A DNA stretch of 64,000 nt from Streptomyces sp. MspMP-M5. Lineage in GTDB: Bacteria > Actinomycetota > Actinomycetes > Streptomycetales > Streptomycetaceae. The position numbers were made by a program, and so were the translations under genes. Positions 34,326 to 42,659 of the stretch are shown here, piece after piece (positions within the stretch are counted from its first letter, which is position 1; each line of letters starts with the position of its first letter). Under the pieces are notes generated by a model that was given only the letters and a program-made list of their open reading frames with translations, was not told the DNA's origin and ran no database searches. The DNA lies in the NCBI RefSeq assembly GCF_000373585.1, contig NZ_KB891951.1:108940-172939 (forward strand), in the 5' to 3' direction.

Positions 34326-35111
34326 TCAGACGGGGCGGGCCGCCAGCCCGTCCAACGACGCCAGCAGCCCGGGAAGTTCGGGCCCTCGGCCCACCGGGTG
34401 CACCTGCCCGGGCTCCTCGTCCAGCAGGACGAACGCGATGTCGTCGGTGCGGGCCACCATGCTCCAGCCGGGCCCGTCGACCCGCAGCGTACGGGCCTCG
34501 CCGGCGGCGAACGACGACCGCACCCGGCCGGGCGGCGGCGGCTCGGCGACGTAGCCGCGGGCCTGCGCCAGCACTCGCCGCACGCCCGGGTGCCGCTCCT
34601 CGCCGGGCTCCGCGAAGGAGACCTCCTCATCCTCCACCTGGGCCCGCCAGGACGCCCACTGCAGGGCTATCTCGTCCGCGCCCAGCCGCCGCTGGGCCGG
34701 CCCCCAGTCCGCGGCGTCCGGCGGTACCAGCGGCGCCCGGTCGCCCTCCTGCGGCTCCGGATCGTGCGGCTCCGGCACCCCGGGCGCCGCCACCGCGAGG
34801 GCCAGCGGCCACCCCGGGAGCGCCACGACGATGCCGTCCTCGCCCGGTGACAGGTCGTACTCCATGCCGCAGTCCCAGGCCGCGATCGCACAGGCCACCA
34901 GCGACACGTCCTCGGTGGCGACGGTCCAGCGCGCCCCCGTGCCGTCCTGGCCGAGGACCAGCCCGTAGCCCTCCGCGTAGGGCTCGAGGCCGAGGCCCGC
35001 ACACACCTCGGGGTAGTCGTCGCCGAGCACGCTCGGGAACTGCGCGGGCGTCAGCAGCACCGCCGTCAGCACGAACAGCTGGTCGCTGTCGGCGCTCTCG
35101 GTCGTCGGCAC
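34326..35111 (-). CDS. Uncharacterised acidic protein
   Basis: This 261-residue soluble protein is rich in Asp/Glu and has no signal peptide, membrane helix or recognised catalytic motif. Two regions look folded: about 10-115 (LFVLTAVLLTPAQFPSVLG to LSPGEDGIVVALPGWPLALAVA) and about 190-255 (VDGPGWSMVARTDDIAFVLL). They are separated by a charged Pro-rich linker. Hypothetical proteins of this size and style occur in Streptomyces, but the role is unknown. Codon use fits its neighbours, so it is very likely a real gene. Confidence 0.7.
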   Translation of the reverse strand: MPTTESADSDQLFVLTAVLLTPAQFPSVLGDDYPEVCAGLGLEPYAEGYGLVLGQDGTGARWTVATEDVSLVACAIAAWDCGMEYDLSPGEDGIVVALPGWPLALAVAAPGVPEPHDPEPQEGDRAPLVPPDAADWGPAQRRLGADEIALQWASWRAQVEDEEVSFAEPGEERHPGVRRVLAQARGYVAEPPPPGRVRSSFAAGEARTLRVDGPGWSMVARTDDIAFVLLDEEPGQVHPVGRGPELPGLLASLDGLAARPV

Positions 35112-35372
35112 GCCGGGCCTCCCTCCACTAAGGTCCGCACTTCGCCGCGCACCCTAATTGGCCGGGTGCGGCCTTGTCACCAGCCGTACGCTGCGACGAT
35201 GCCATCCCGTGACGTCGGTGAAGGAGCCGTGGAGGACCCCGCCCGCCGACGCCCCGGCCATCTCGCGTAGAAATCCGGCCATTGCGGCCCCCGGCCCCTC
35301 GCCCGGAACGGTGCGGCAGTGCACCCGCGCCCGTACTGTGGGAACTTCGGCCGACGAAGGGACGGACAACAG

Positions 35373-36287
35373 GTGCGGCGCTACGACTGGTTGCGGGAGA
35401 TCCAACGGCTCGATCCGGAGCGTGACTTCCTGCGGATCCACCGCATCACCTACGCCCACGAATTCCCGTGGGACATCACCAGGGCGCTGGAACTGGCGCT
35501 CTACCGCACCTACGCGGTGCCGAGCATCGGACGGCTGCTCGCCGAGACCGGAGAGCTGACGGACCGTACGCAGAAGCGCTACGACGACACCGTCCTCCTC
35601 CTGGACACCGTCGTGGAGCACGGCTTCGACGCCGGCGACGGCCGGACCGCGATCCGCCGCATCAACCAGATGCACCGCAGCTACGACATCACCAACGACG
35701 ACATGCGCTACGTCCTGTGCACCTTCGTGGTGGTGCCGATCCGCTGGATCGACCAGTACGGCTGGCGGCCGCTGAGCGAGCACGAGAAGCGCGCCATGGC
35801 TGCCTACTACCGCACCCTCGGCCGCCACATGGGGATCGCCGACATCCCGCGGACCCACGAGGAGTTCGCCAAGTGCCTGGACGCCTACGAGGAGGCGCAC
35901 TTCGGCTGGGACGCCGGCGCCCGCCGGGTGGCCGACGCCTCCCTGGACCTGATGGCGGGCTGGTACGGACCGCTCGCCCCGGTGGTGCGCGCCGCGAGCA
36001 AGGCCCTCCTGGACGACGCGCTGCTGGACACCTTCGGCTACGACCGGCCCCGGCCAGCGGTGCGGACCGCGGTGCGCACCGCCCTGAAGCTGCGGGCCAG
36101 GGCCGTACGGCTGCTCCCGCCGCGCCGTACTCCCCACTACTCCCGGCAGAACCCGGAGATCAAGGGCTACCCCGACGGCTACCGCGTCGCCGAGCTCGGG
36201 ACCTTCCCCACGCCCCGCCGGCTGGGCAGTTGCCCCGTTCACCCCGTGGGCGGCGACGCTTCCCAGGGGGACCCGGCTTCGTCCTGA
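35373..36287 (+). CDS. MpaB-type oxygenase (DUF2236)
   Basis: This 304-residue protein belongs to the heme-dependent MpaB/latex-clearing-protein-like oxygenase superfamily. It has the helix-rich pattern with HRITYAHEFPWD, INQMHRSYDITNDDMRYVLC (putative heme-ligand helix) and WIDQYGWRPLSEHEKRAM, then a C-terminal basic stretch. It is probably an oxidase acting on a lipid or polyketide, but the substrate is unknown. GTG 35373 is chosen to start at the conserved RRYDWLREIQRLDP. Upstream in-frame ATG codons give an unrelated N-terminus. It converges on the methyltransferase gene. Confidence 0.78.
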   Translation: MRRYDWLREIQRLDPERDFLRIHRITYAHEFPWDITRALELALYRTYAVPSIGRLLAETGELTDRTQKRYDDTVLLLDTVVEHGFDAGDGRTAIRRINQMHRSYDITNDDMRYVLCTFVVVPIRWIDQYGWRPLSEHEKRAMAAYYRTLGRHMGIADIPRTHEEFAKCLDAYEEAHFGWDAGARRVADASLDLMAGWYGPLAPVVRAASKALLDDALLDTFGYDRPRPAVRTAVRTALKLRARAVRLLPPRRTPHYSRQNPEIKGYPDGYRVAELGTFPTPRRLGSCPVHPVGGDASQGDPASS

Positions 36288-36310
36288 GGGGGTGCGGCCG
36301 CCGGGGCGCC

Positions 36311-36922
36311 TCACCCCTGGCGGACCGCCATTGCCAGATAGCGGGCGTCCTCGTCGACGTACCGGATGAGGTCCCAGCCGCTGCCGGCCAGAAGGGGACG
36401 CAGGTTGGGTTCGGCCCTGAGGTCGTCGGGGGTGAGCGGGTGCCCCTTGCGGGCCGCGAGGGCCGCCCGCCCGACGGGGTGGAAGAGCGCGAGCCGGCCA
36501 CCGGGGCGGACCACCCTGGCGAGTTCGGCCAGCCCGGCCCCGGAGTCGGGCAGATGGGAGATCAGCCCGGCGCCGAACACCGCGTCCAGCGCGGCGGACG
36601 ACAGCGGCAGCCGGGTCACATCGGCGTGCAGCAGGGCCGCGCAGGCGTCGCGTCCGGCCCGTACGGCGGCCGCCAGCATCTCCGGGGTGAGATCGGCGCC
36701 CAGGACCGTTCCGCGGGCGCCCACGGCCGCTCTGAGGGCCGGCAGGGCGCGTCCGGTGCCGCAGCCGGCGTCCAGCACCCGCTGGCCCTCCCGCAGGCCC
36801 AGTTCGGCCACGCCGGCGGCATAGGCGGGGCCGTCGCCGGGGAACTTGGCGTCCCAGCCGGCGGCGCGGGCGCCGAAGAACGCGCGGACGTCGTGCGGCT
36901 GACTGGTGGGCAGGCCGTTCAT
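36311..36922 (-). CDS. SAM-dependent class I methyltransferase
   Basis: This 203-residue methyltransferase (Methyltransf_11 type) has SAM-binding motif I VLDAGCGTGRALPAL. Motif II is near VLGADLTPEML, and the post-motif region is DVTRLPLSSAALDAVFGAG followed by VRPGGRLALFHPVGR. GAGGAG precedes ATG 36922. Its start overlaps the permease stop by four bases (ATGA), so it is translationally coupled to the NCS1 transporter. The methyl acceptor is unknown. Confidence 0.88.
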   Translation of the reverse strand: MNGLPTSQPHDVRAFFGARAAGWDAKFPGDGPAYAAGVAELGLREGQRVLDAGCGTGRALPALRAAVGARGTVLGADLTPEMLAAAVRAGRDACAALLHADVTRLPLSSAALDAVFGAGLISHLPDSGAGLAELARVVRPGGRLALFHPVGRAALAARKGHPLTPDDLRAEPNLRPLLAGSGWDLIRYVDEDARYLAMAVRQG

Positions 36923-38415
36923 CGGTCTCCTCGGGGTGCGGTGGGACGGTGGGCCAGCGGCGCGGTGACGGCGTAGAGGACGCCCGCGACGAGCAGCGCG
37001 GCCACCACCCCGATGTTCATGGCGCCCGGTGTGCCGTGCGCGGCGCGGTCGGTGAGCAGGAACCCCACGACCCGGGCGATGTGGGGATCGGCGGAGGTGA
37101 TCAGGCCGAGCCCGACGACGGTGGCGACGGTGAGCGAGAGGACCGCGGGCCACCCTACGGCGGGCGCCGCGGACGGCCCGGAACCGGAGCGGCGGCCGCG
37201 CCACCGCGCCACCAGGAAGACCGCGGTCCACGCGGCCATCGCCACCCCGACGACGGACAGGAACGCCTGGAACGTGGCGAAGAATCCGGGCGAGACGAAC
37301 AGCACGTACCAGCCGCCGAAGGCCATCAGCGCCCCGTCCACCAGGACCGCCAGATGCCGGCGGACAGGCACCCCGAGGGCCAGCAGCGACATCCCCGAGC
37401 TGTAGATGTCCATGATCGCCCCGGAGACGAACCCCCCGATGGCGGTCAGCAGATACGGCACCAGGAACCACGTGGGCAGCGCCGCGGCGAGCGCGCCCAC
37501 GGGGTCGGCGGAGGCCGCGGCGGCGAGCTTCGGATCGCCGGCGTTCAGCAGCACCCCGAAGACCAGCAGCACCACGGGGGCGAGCACCCCGCCCAGTGTC
37601 GTCCAGCCGGTGATCGCCCGGCCACTGCTGCCGCGCGGCAGGTAACGGCTGTAGTCCGCACCGCAGTTGACCCACCCCAGCCCCAGCAGGGTCATCGCGA
37701 AGACCACGCCCCCGATGGCCGTGCCGAGGCCGCCCGGCCGGCCCTCCAGGAGCGCGGAGGGGTGGATGCGGTCGGCCGTCAGCACCATGTAGGCCACGGT
37801 CATCACGGTGATGGCGGCGGTCAGGTACTGCTGTACCTTCATGATCAGCGCGTGCCCGTAGACGCCCACGACCACCACCGACACGGCGGTCACCGCGAAG
37901 CACAGTGCCTGGGCCGCGGTGGTCGGCGTCCGCCCGTCCGCCCGGGCGAAGACCGCCGGCGAGACGCGCGCCAGGATGGTGGCGCCGCCCAGGGAGGAGA
38001 GCGCGACCAGCACCGTCTCCCAGCCGACGTTGGAGACGTAACTGAACACTGTGGGCAGCTTGTTGCCCCGCCGGCCGAACACGGCCCGCCCGATGGCCAT
38101 GGTGGGGGCGCCCGTCCGCGCCCCCGCCACCGACACCAGGCCGACCAGGACGAACGACAGCACATAGCCGACCGTCCCGGTCACCACCGCCTGCCAGGCA
38201 TTGAGGCCGAGCCCCATGACGTAGATCCCGTAGGCGATGCCGAGCAGGGACAGCCCGGAGGCGGCCCACGGCCAGAACAGCGAACGGGGCGTGCCGTGCC
38301 GCTCGGCGTCCGGTACCGGGTCGATGCCGTTGCGCTCCACGGCCGACACAGAGGTGTTCGCCCCGCCGGACGTGGAGTGCCGTTCCGGTGACCGTGGTGC
38401 CCGCTGCTGCGTCAT
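36919..38415 (-). CDS. NCS1-family purine/cytosine permease-like transporter
   Basis: This 498-residue protein has about 12 transmembrane helices. NCS1 features are present: an N-terminal cytoplasmic segment VERNGIDPVPDAERHGTPRS, an early helix WPWAASGLSLLGIAYGIYVM, MAIGRAVFGRRGNKLPTVFS in the loop after helix 2, and NCGADYSRYLP. It imports nucleobases or related compounds with sodium or protons. ATG 38415 is used; ATG 38433 is an alternative. It is translationally coupled to the downstream methyltransferase, an unusual partner. Confidence 0.87.
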   Translation of the reverse strand: MTQQRAPRSPERHSTSGGANTSVSAVERNGIDPVPDAERHGTPRSLFWPWAASGLSLLGIAYGIYVMGLGLNAWQAVVTGTVGYVLSFVLVGLVSVAGARTGAPTMAIGRAVFGRRGNKLPTVFSYVSNVGWETVLVALSSLGGATILARVSPAVFARADGRTPTTAAQALCFAVTAVSVVVVGVYGHALIMKVQQYLTAAITVMTVAYMVLTADRIHPSALLEGRPGGLGTAIGGVVFAMTLLGLGWVNCGADYSRYLPRGSSGRAITGWTTLGGVLAPVVLLVFGVLLNAGDPKLAAAASADPVGALAAALPTWFLVPYLLTAIGGFVSGAIMDIYSSGMSLLALGVPVRRHLAVLVDGALMAFGGWYVLFVSPGFFATFQAFLSVVGVAMAAWTAVFLVARWRGRRSGSGPSAAPAVGWPAVLSLTVATVVGLGLITSADPHIARVVGFLLTDRAAHGTPGAMNIGVVAALLVAGVLYAVTAPLAHRPTAPRGDR

Positions 38416-38691
38416 GCGCACATGATTCCCCATGGCCGGCACCGCCGGGGAACGTCTGTACGGAGACTGCGGTGCGGTATACGGGCGGCGCGGTACGACG
38501 TGGCCGAAAACCCCATCGTGCCCCGAGGGCGGGGCGGCTTTCCCGAATCCGGGGAAATCCCGATCAGCGGGCGGTACGGTCCTCGCCAAGGATCTCCGGA
38601 CGGCACGTGGTGCCGCCCCCGGCCCCGTCGCTGTGCCCTGGATCCGCACCCCCGCGCCACGCGGGACCCCGCACCCCGAAGGAGACGGCCG

Positions 38692-39297
38692 ATGAACGCC
38701 GTACACGGGACCCCGGAGGCGATAGCCCCCGGCCCCACGCCCGAACTGGCCCTGAAGATCTTAGTCGCGGGCGGATTCGGGGCGGGCAAGACGACCCTGG
38801 TGGGCGCGGTCAGCGAGATCCGTCCGCTGCGCTCCGAGGAGCGCCTCAGCGAGGCCGGCCGGGTGGTGGACGACACCGGGGGAGTGGCCGGCAAGACCAC
38901 CACCACGGTGGCGATGGACTTCGGCCGGATCACCATCAGGGCGGGGCTCTCCCTGTACCTCTTCGGCACCCCGGGCCAGGACCGCTTCTGGTTCCTGTGG
39001 GACGACCTGTCGGAGGGCGCGCTGGGCGCCGTGGTGCTGGCCGACACCCGGCGGCTCGGGGACTGCTTCACGGCCGTCGACTACTTCGAGCGACGCGCCC
39101 TCCCGTTCGTGGTGGCCGTCAACTGCTTCCCGGGCGCCGGGTCCTACGGGGCCGACGAGGTCTCCCGCGCCCTGGACCTGGATCGCGGTACGCCCGTCGT
39201 GCTGTGCGACGCGCGGGACCGCGACTCGGGCAAGGAGGTGCTGGTCCGGCTCGTCGAGCACGCGGGGCGGAGGCACTCCGGCCGGCAGGTGGGCTGA
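38692..39297 (+). CDS. cvnD: CvnD-type small GTPase of a conservon, with a TTA codon
   Basis: This 201-residue Ras-like GTPase carries the actinobacterial CvnD pattern. The P-loop is GGFGAGKTT, with the switch regions TTTTVAMDFGRI and FGTPGQDRFWFLWDDL. VLADTRRLGD and VNCF occur where other GTPases have NKxD. About 20 residues precede the first strand. GAAGGAG lies before ATG 38692. Codon 24 is TTA, a rare leucine codon in Streptomyces read by the bldA tRNA. Conservons normally encode kinase CvnA, roadblock CvnB, DUF742 CvnC and GTPase CvnD in order. Here only CvnD and, past an opposing gene, CvnB are seen. Confidence 0.9.
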   Translation: MNAVHGTPEAIAPGPTPELALKILVAGGFGAGKTTLVGAVSEIRPLRSEERLSEAGRVVDDTGGVAGKTTTTVAMDFGRITIRAGLSLYLFGTPGQDRFWFLWDDLSEGALGAVVLADTRRLGDCFTAVDYFERRALPFVVAVNCFPGAGSYGADEVSRALDLDRGTPVVLCDARDRDSGKEVLVRLVEHAGRRHSGRQVG

Positions 39298-39327
39298 ACG
39301 GCCCGGAGGACCGGGCGCCCGCCGCCC

Positions 39328-39360
39328 CGGGGCGCGGAACACCGAACGGCCCGCGCCCCG
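39328..39360. terminator. Hairpin between convergent cvnD and PPOX genes
   Basis: CGGGGCGCGG (39328-39337) pairs with CCGCGCCCCG (39351-39360) across a 13-base loop. It lies 31 bases after cvnD and just before the end of the PPOX gene, so it can serve both. There is no T-tract, as is usual for high-GC terminators. Confidence 0.65.
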
Positions 39361-39365
39361 CCGCC

Positions 39366-39794
39366 TCAGTCGGCGACCCCGGCGAGCGCCACCACCTTGT
39401 CGATGCGGACCCGCACCACCAGTTCGCCCGGGACGCCGTTGCGCGCCCCGTACTCCTCCGCACGCTGCTCGCCCATGTACCGGGCCGCGATCCGGGTCGC
39501 CCAGTGCCGGACGTCCGGCAGCTCCTCGCCGAGCTCCGCCGTGCCCTGCACGACCACGAACGTGAACGGCGGCCGGTCGTCGTCGACGCACAGCGCCACC
39601 CTGCCGTCGCGGGCGAGATTGCGGCCCTTGACCGTCTCCTTGCCGGTGTTGAACACCAGCTCGTCGCCGTCCATCAGGAACCATACGGGGGCGATGTGCG
39701 GGCTGCCGTCGGCCCGCACGGTCGACAGTTTTCCGGTCCGGGTGCCCTCGGAAAGGAACGCCCGCCACTCGTCCTTCGTCATTGTGTGTGCCAT
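39366..39794 (-). CDS. PPOX-class FMN/F420-dependent oxidoreductase-like protein
   Basis: This 142-residue protein has the split-barrel pyridoxamine-phosphate-oxidase fold. Segments include GTRTGKLSTVRADGSPHIAP, VWFLMDGDELVFNTG, KGRNLARDGRVALCVDD and VQGTAELGEE. Many actinobacterial members bind F420 or FMN and reduce small electrophiles. GAGGA lies eight bases before ATG 39794. It sits on the opposite strand between cvnD and the roadblock gene. Confidence 0.85.
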   Translation of the reverse strand: MAHTMTKDEWRAFLSEGTRTGKLSTVRADGSPHIAPVWFLMDGDELVFNTGKETVKGRNLARDGRVALCVDDDRPPFTFVVVQGTAELGEELPDVRHWATRIAARYMGEQRAEEYGARNGVPGELVVRVRIDKVVALAGVAD

Positions 39795-39960
39795 GCCGCC
39801 ATCCTCGCCGCCGGTGGAATCCCGGAGGCACGTGGCACGCCGGTGCGCGGAGCCGCTTGCCGAGACGGCGGAGGTGGGACAGGCTGGCACGGCGGCCCGC
39901 GACGGGCTGCGAACTGCCGTCCGGCCACATCCGCGGACGGGGACACGGGGAGGAACGGGC

Positions 39961-40380
39961 ATGGCACTGAGCAGCGGACTCGACTGGCTGCTGGACGACC
40001 TGACCAAACGGGTGGAGAAGGTACGGCACGCCCTGGTGCTGTCCAACGACGGGCTGGTGACAAGCGCGAGCCAGGGGCTGGAGCGGGAGGACGCCGAGCA
40101 TCTGGCGGCGGTCGCCTCGGGACTGCACAGCCTCGCGAAGGGATCGGGGCTCCACTTCGGGGTCGGGCGGGTGCGCCAGACCATGGTCGAGTTCGACGAC
40201 GGGGTGTTGTTCGTGACGGCCGCGGGGGACGGCAGCTGTCTGTGCGTGCTGGCCGGCGCCGACTCCGACATGGGCCAGATCGCCTACGAGATGACGCTGT
40301 TGGTCAACCGCGTCGGAGAGCACCTGGGCGTCGCGGCCCGCCGGCCGGAGAGTTATCCACAGGCATCAGGCGAGCGTTGA
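39961..40380 (+). CDS. Roadblock/LC7-domain protein (CvnB-type)
   Basis: This 139-residue roadblock/LC7 protein is the conservon component that partners a CvnD-type GTPase, possibly as a GTPase-activating or scaffold protein. Typical segments are LDWLLDDLTKRVEKVRHALV, SNDGLVTSASQGLEREDAE and a C-terminal IAYEMTLLVNRVGEHL. GAGGA precedes ATG 39961. cvnD lies upstream but is separated by a minus-strand PPOX gene, and no DUF742 (CvnC) or sensor kinase (CvnA) is next to it. Confidence 0.87.
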   Translation: MALSSGLDWLLDDLTKRVEKVRHALVLSNDGLVTSASQGLEREDAEHLAAVASGLHSLAKGSGLHFGVGRVRQTMVEFDDGVLFVTAAGDGSCLCVLAGADSDMGQIAYEMTLLVNRVGEHLGVAARRPESYPQASGER

Positions 40381-40451
40381 CGCGTTGTCACCGCCCGCGG
40401 CTATCGTCGTAACCGTCAGTGATCGACGATCGAGTCGCAGGGGGAAGCACC

Positions 40452-41354
40452 ATGACGGTGACAGTGATGTGTGACGGACGGCAGACGCTCTCGACGGCGC
40501 GCGCCGCCCAGGAACTGGAGCTGCGGACCGGCGAGTTCGAACTCGCCACCCAGCTCGGAGAAGTACGGACGGTCCCGGCCGAGCCCGACCGCCGGCCGGG
40601 AAGCGCCGGGCCGCCCGCCCGGCGCCGGGTACCGGCGGAGGAGATCGCCCGGCTGCAGGCCGAGCCGGGCTTCCCGGAGAGCCTCCGGGCCCGCCTCCGC
40701 GCGGTCACCACCAACGAGGCCGCCGCGCTGATGGGCATCGGCCCCGGCCGCGCCCTGCGGCTGACCCGGGCCGGCTGCGTGGGCCCCGTCCGCTTCTATG
40801 TGAACCGCTTCGGCGCGGTGGTCTGGCTCTATCTCGCCTCGGAGATCACCGAGTTCGCCGAGCGTGAGCCGGAGCTGCTGCAGGGCAACACCCCCGCCGC
40901 GATGCGGGTGATGCTCACCAGCGGACAGGACTGGCGGGCCCGCCAGTGGCGCAGCCGCCGGGTCGCCCAGCTGATGGGGCGGACCGACGACCCGTGGGAG
41001 TCGGCCGCGGTGATCGCCGCCGTTCTCCCGCCGGAAGAACTCGCCTCGGTGGCCGAGGACCCGCTGGAGCGCGACCTGTTGCGCCGCCTCCGGCCCGTCC
41101 TCGCCTCGATGATCACTGCGACGCCGGCGGCCAGGGAGGCGTTCGAACGGGTCCTGACGGCGGAGGAGTTCGACGAGGTGCTGTGGTACCGCGTCAATCT
41201 CTCCCGGGCCCTGGAAGCCGCTCGCCGAGAGGATCCCGGCCGGGTCCGGCCACCCGCCGCCGTCCGGCCCGGCCGGCCGTCGAGCCGGGGGACGAGCCCG
41301 GGGAACGTCCCGGTCTGGACGTCGGAACCCGGGAACTTCTCCCCGCGCCCGTAG
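40452..41354 (+). CDS. DUF6397-like protein
   Basis: This 300-residue soluble protein matches a Streptomyces-conserved family. It includes STARAAQELELRTGEFELA (helix-turn-helix-like), RRVPAEEIARLQ, VTTNEAAALMGIGPGRALRL, VRFYVNRFGAVVWLYLASEI and a Pro-rich disordered tail. The paired helix-turn-helix-like segments suggest nucleic-acid or partner binding, but function is unknown. GGGGGAAG precedes ATG 40452. It follows the roadblock gene on the same strand. Confidence 0.78.
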   Translation: MTVTVMCDGRQTLSTARAAQELELRTGEFELATQLGEVRTVPAEPDRRPGSAGPPARRRVPAEEIARLQAEPGFPESLRARLRAVTTNEAAALMGIGPGRALRLTRAGCVGPVRFYVNRFGAVVWLYLASEITEFAEREPELLQGNTPAAMRVMLTSGQDWRARQWRSRRVAQLMGRTDDPWESAAVIAAVLPPEELASVAEDPLERDLLRRLRPVLASMITATPAAREAFERVLTAEEFDEVLWYRVNLSRALEAARREDPGRVRPPAAVRPGRPSSRGTSPGNVPVWTSEPGNFSPRP

Positions 41355-41421
41355 CGCCGAAGGGCTCGTTGGGCCGCGGTGGAGGGCAGTACGGGAGGAG
41401 CCGGACGGGCGAGTCACCGGT

Positions 41422-41454
41422 CGGCTGACGGCGGATGCCGTCCGTCGTCAGCCG
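41422..41454. terminator. Hairpin between DUF6397-like gene and convergent small gene
   Basis: CGGCTGACG (41422-41430) pairs with CGTCAGCCG (41446-41454). Inside it, GACGGC and GCCGTC can form an alternative inner stem. It spans the stop codon of the minus-strand small gene and lies after the DUF6397-like gene, so it fits a bidirectional terminator. Confidence 0.6.
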
Positions 41455-41693
41455 CGCGGCTCCCCGGTGTCGCCGCTGTCCGCCACCACGGCCCGCGCGA
41501 TGGTGGAGAGGGTCAGCGTCCGCTCCTCGCCGACGACGAGCCAGCCCTTCTCCAGCAGGGACTGCAGCAGGGGCCGGACCTCGTCGCCCAGTTCGTCCGC
41601 CAGATCGTCGTCGGTGGGCGGCATGCCCGCCCGGAGGCGGCCGGTGAGACGGCGGACGACGGTCTCCTCCGCCGCGCTGATGCTGAAGTCCAT
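41448..41693 (-). CDS. Small helical protein, function unknown
   Basis: This 81-residue protein is predicted to be mostly helical (MDFSISAAEETVVRRLTGRL, then DDLADELGDEVRPLLQSLLE). It contains a wHTH-like segment ending KGWLVVGEERTLTLSTIA. ATG 41693 gives the natural folded start. Upstream in-frame extension is low complexity. It may be a small regulator or antitoxin-like protein, but no partner is seen. Confidence 0.55.
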   Translation of the reverse strand: MDFSISAAEETVVRRLTGRLRAGMPPTDDDLADELGDEVRPLLQSLLEKGWLVVGEERTLTLSTIARAVVADSGDTGEPRG

Positions 41694-41737
41694 GAGGCCA
41701 GCGTAGAAGAGGGCGGCGCCTGCCGCCGAAGAGCCCG

Positions 41738-42607
41738 TCACCCGTCGAGCCGGCGGAACAGCCCCTCCTGCACGACGGACACCAGCAGCCGCCCGGCGCG
41801 GTCGTAGATACGGCCGCGGGCCAGGCCCCGGCCGCCGGTGGCGACGGGGGACTCCTGGTCGTAGAGGAACCACTCGTCCGCCCGGAAGGGGCGGTGGAAC
41901 CACATCGCGTGATCGAGGGAGGCCATGTCGAAACCACGCGGGCCCCACAGGGGCTCGACCGGGATGCGGACCGCGTCCAGCAGCGTCATATCGCTGGCGT
42001 ACGTCAGGGCGCAGGTGTGCACCAGCGGGTCGTCGCCCAGGGGGCCGACGGCGCGCATCCAGACCGCGCTGCGCGGTTCTGCGCCCTCGATCTCGTCGGG
42101 CGTCCAGCGCAGCCGGTCGACGTACCGGATGTCGAACGGCTGCCTGCGGGCCATCCGCTCCAGCGCCTCGGGCAGTCCGCCCAGGTGCGCGCGGACCTCT
42201 TCCGAGACGTTCGGCAGCTCTTCCGGGTCGGGGACGGCCCGGCGCATCGGCAGTTGGTGTTCGAAGCCGGGTTCCGGCTTGTGGAAGGAGGCGGTCAGAT
42301 TGAAGATCGTGCGTCCCTGCTGGACGGCGACGACCCGGCGGGTGGTGAAGGACCGGCCGTCGCGCACCCGCTCGACCTGGTACACGATCGGCACCCCCGG
42401 CCGGCCCGGTCGGAGGAAGTACGCGTGCAGCGAGTGGACCGGGCGGTCCCCTTCCGTGGTCCGCCCGGCGGCCACCAGCGCCTGGCCGGCGACCTGCCCG
42501 CCGAAGACCCGCTGGAGGCTCTCCTGCGGGCTGCGGCCCCGGAAGATGTTCACCTCGATCTGCTCCAGGTCCAGCAGATCGACCAGCTTCTCGGCCGGAT
42601 TCGTCAT
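41738..42607 (-). CDS. tesB: Acyl-CoA thioesterase II
   Basis: This 289-residue double-hotdog thioesterase hydrolyses medium- and long-chain acyl-CoAs. TesB landmarks are FRGRSPQESLQRVFGGQVAG near the N-terminus, VHSLHAYFLRPGRPGVPI, RRVVAVQQGRTIFNLTASF, and the C-terminal half SLDHAMWFHRPFRADEWFLY. The last of these holds the conserved Asp and nearby Gln in YDQESPVATGGRGLARG. GGAGG is placed before ATG 42607. It is downstream of the DUF3516 helicase on the same strand. Confidence 0.93.
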   Translation of the reverse strand: MTNPAEKLVDLLDLEQIEVNIFRGRSPQESLQRVFGGQVAGQALVAAGRTTEGDRPVHSLHAYFLRPGRPGVPIVYQVERVRDGRSFTTRRVVAVQQGRTIFNLTASFHKPEPGFEHQLPMRRAVPDPEELPNVSEEVRAHLGGLPEALERMARRQPFDIRYVDRLRWTPDEIEGAEPRSAVWMRAVGPLGDDPLVHTCALTYASDMTLLDAVRIPVEPLWGPRGFDMASLDHAMWFHRPFRADEWFLYDQESPVATGGRGLARGRIYDRAGRLLVSVVQEGLFRRLDG

Positions 42608-42659
42608 GACCGGTGGTCCTCCGTCGTCTCCTTCGGCGGCCTCGGTCGAAGCCGTCGGC

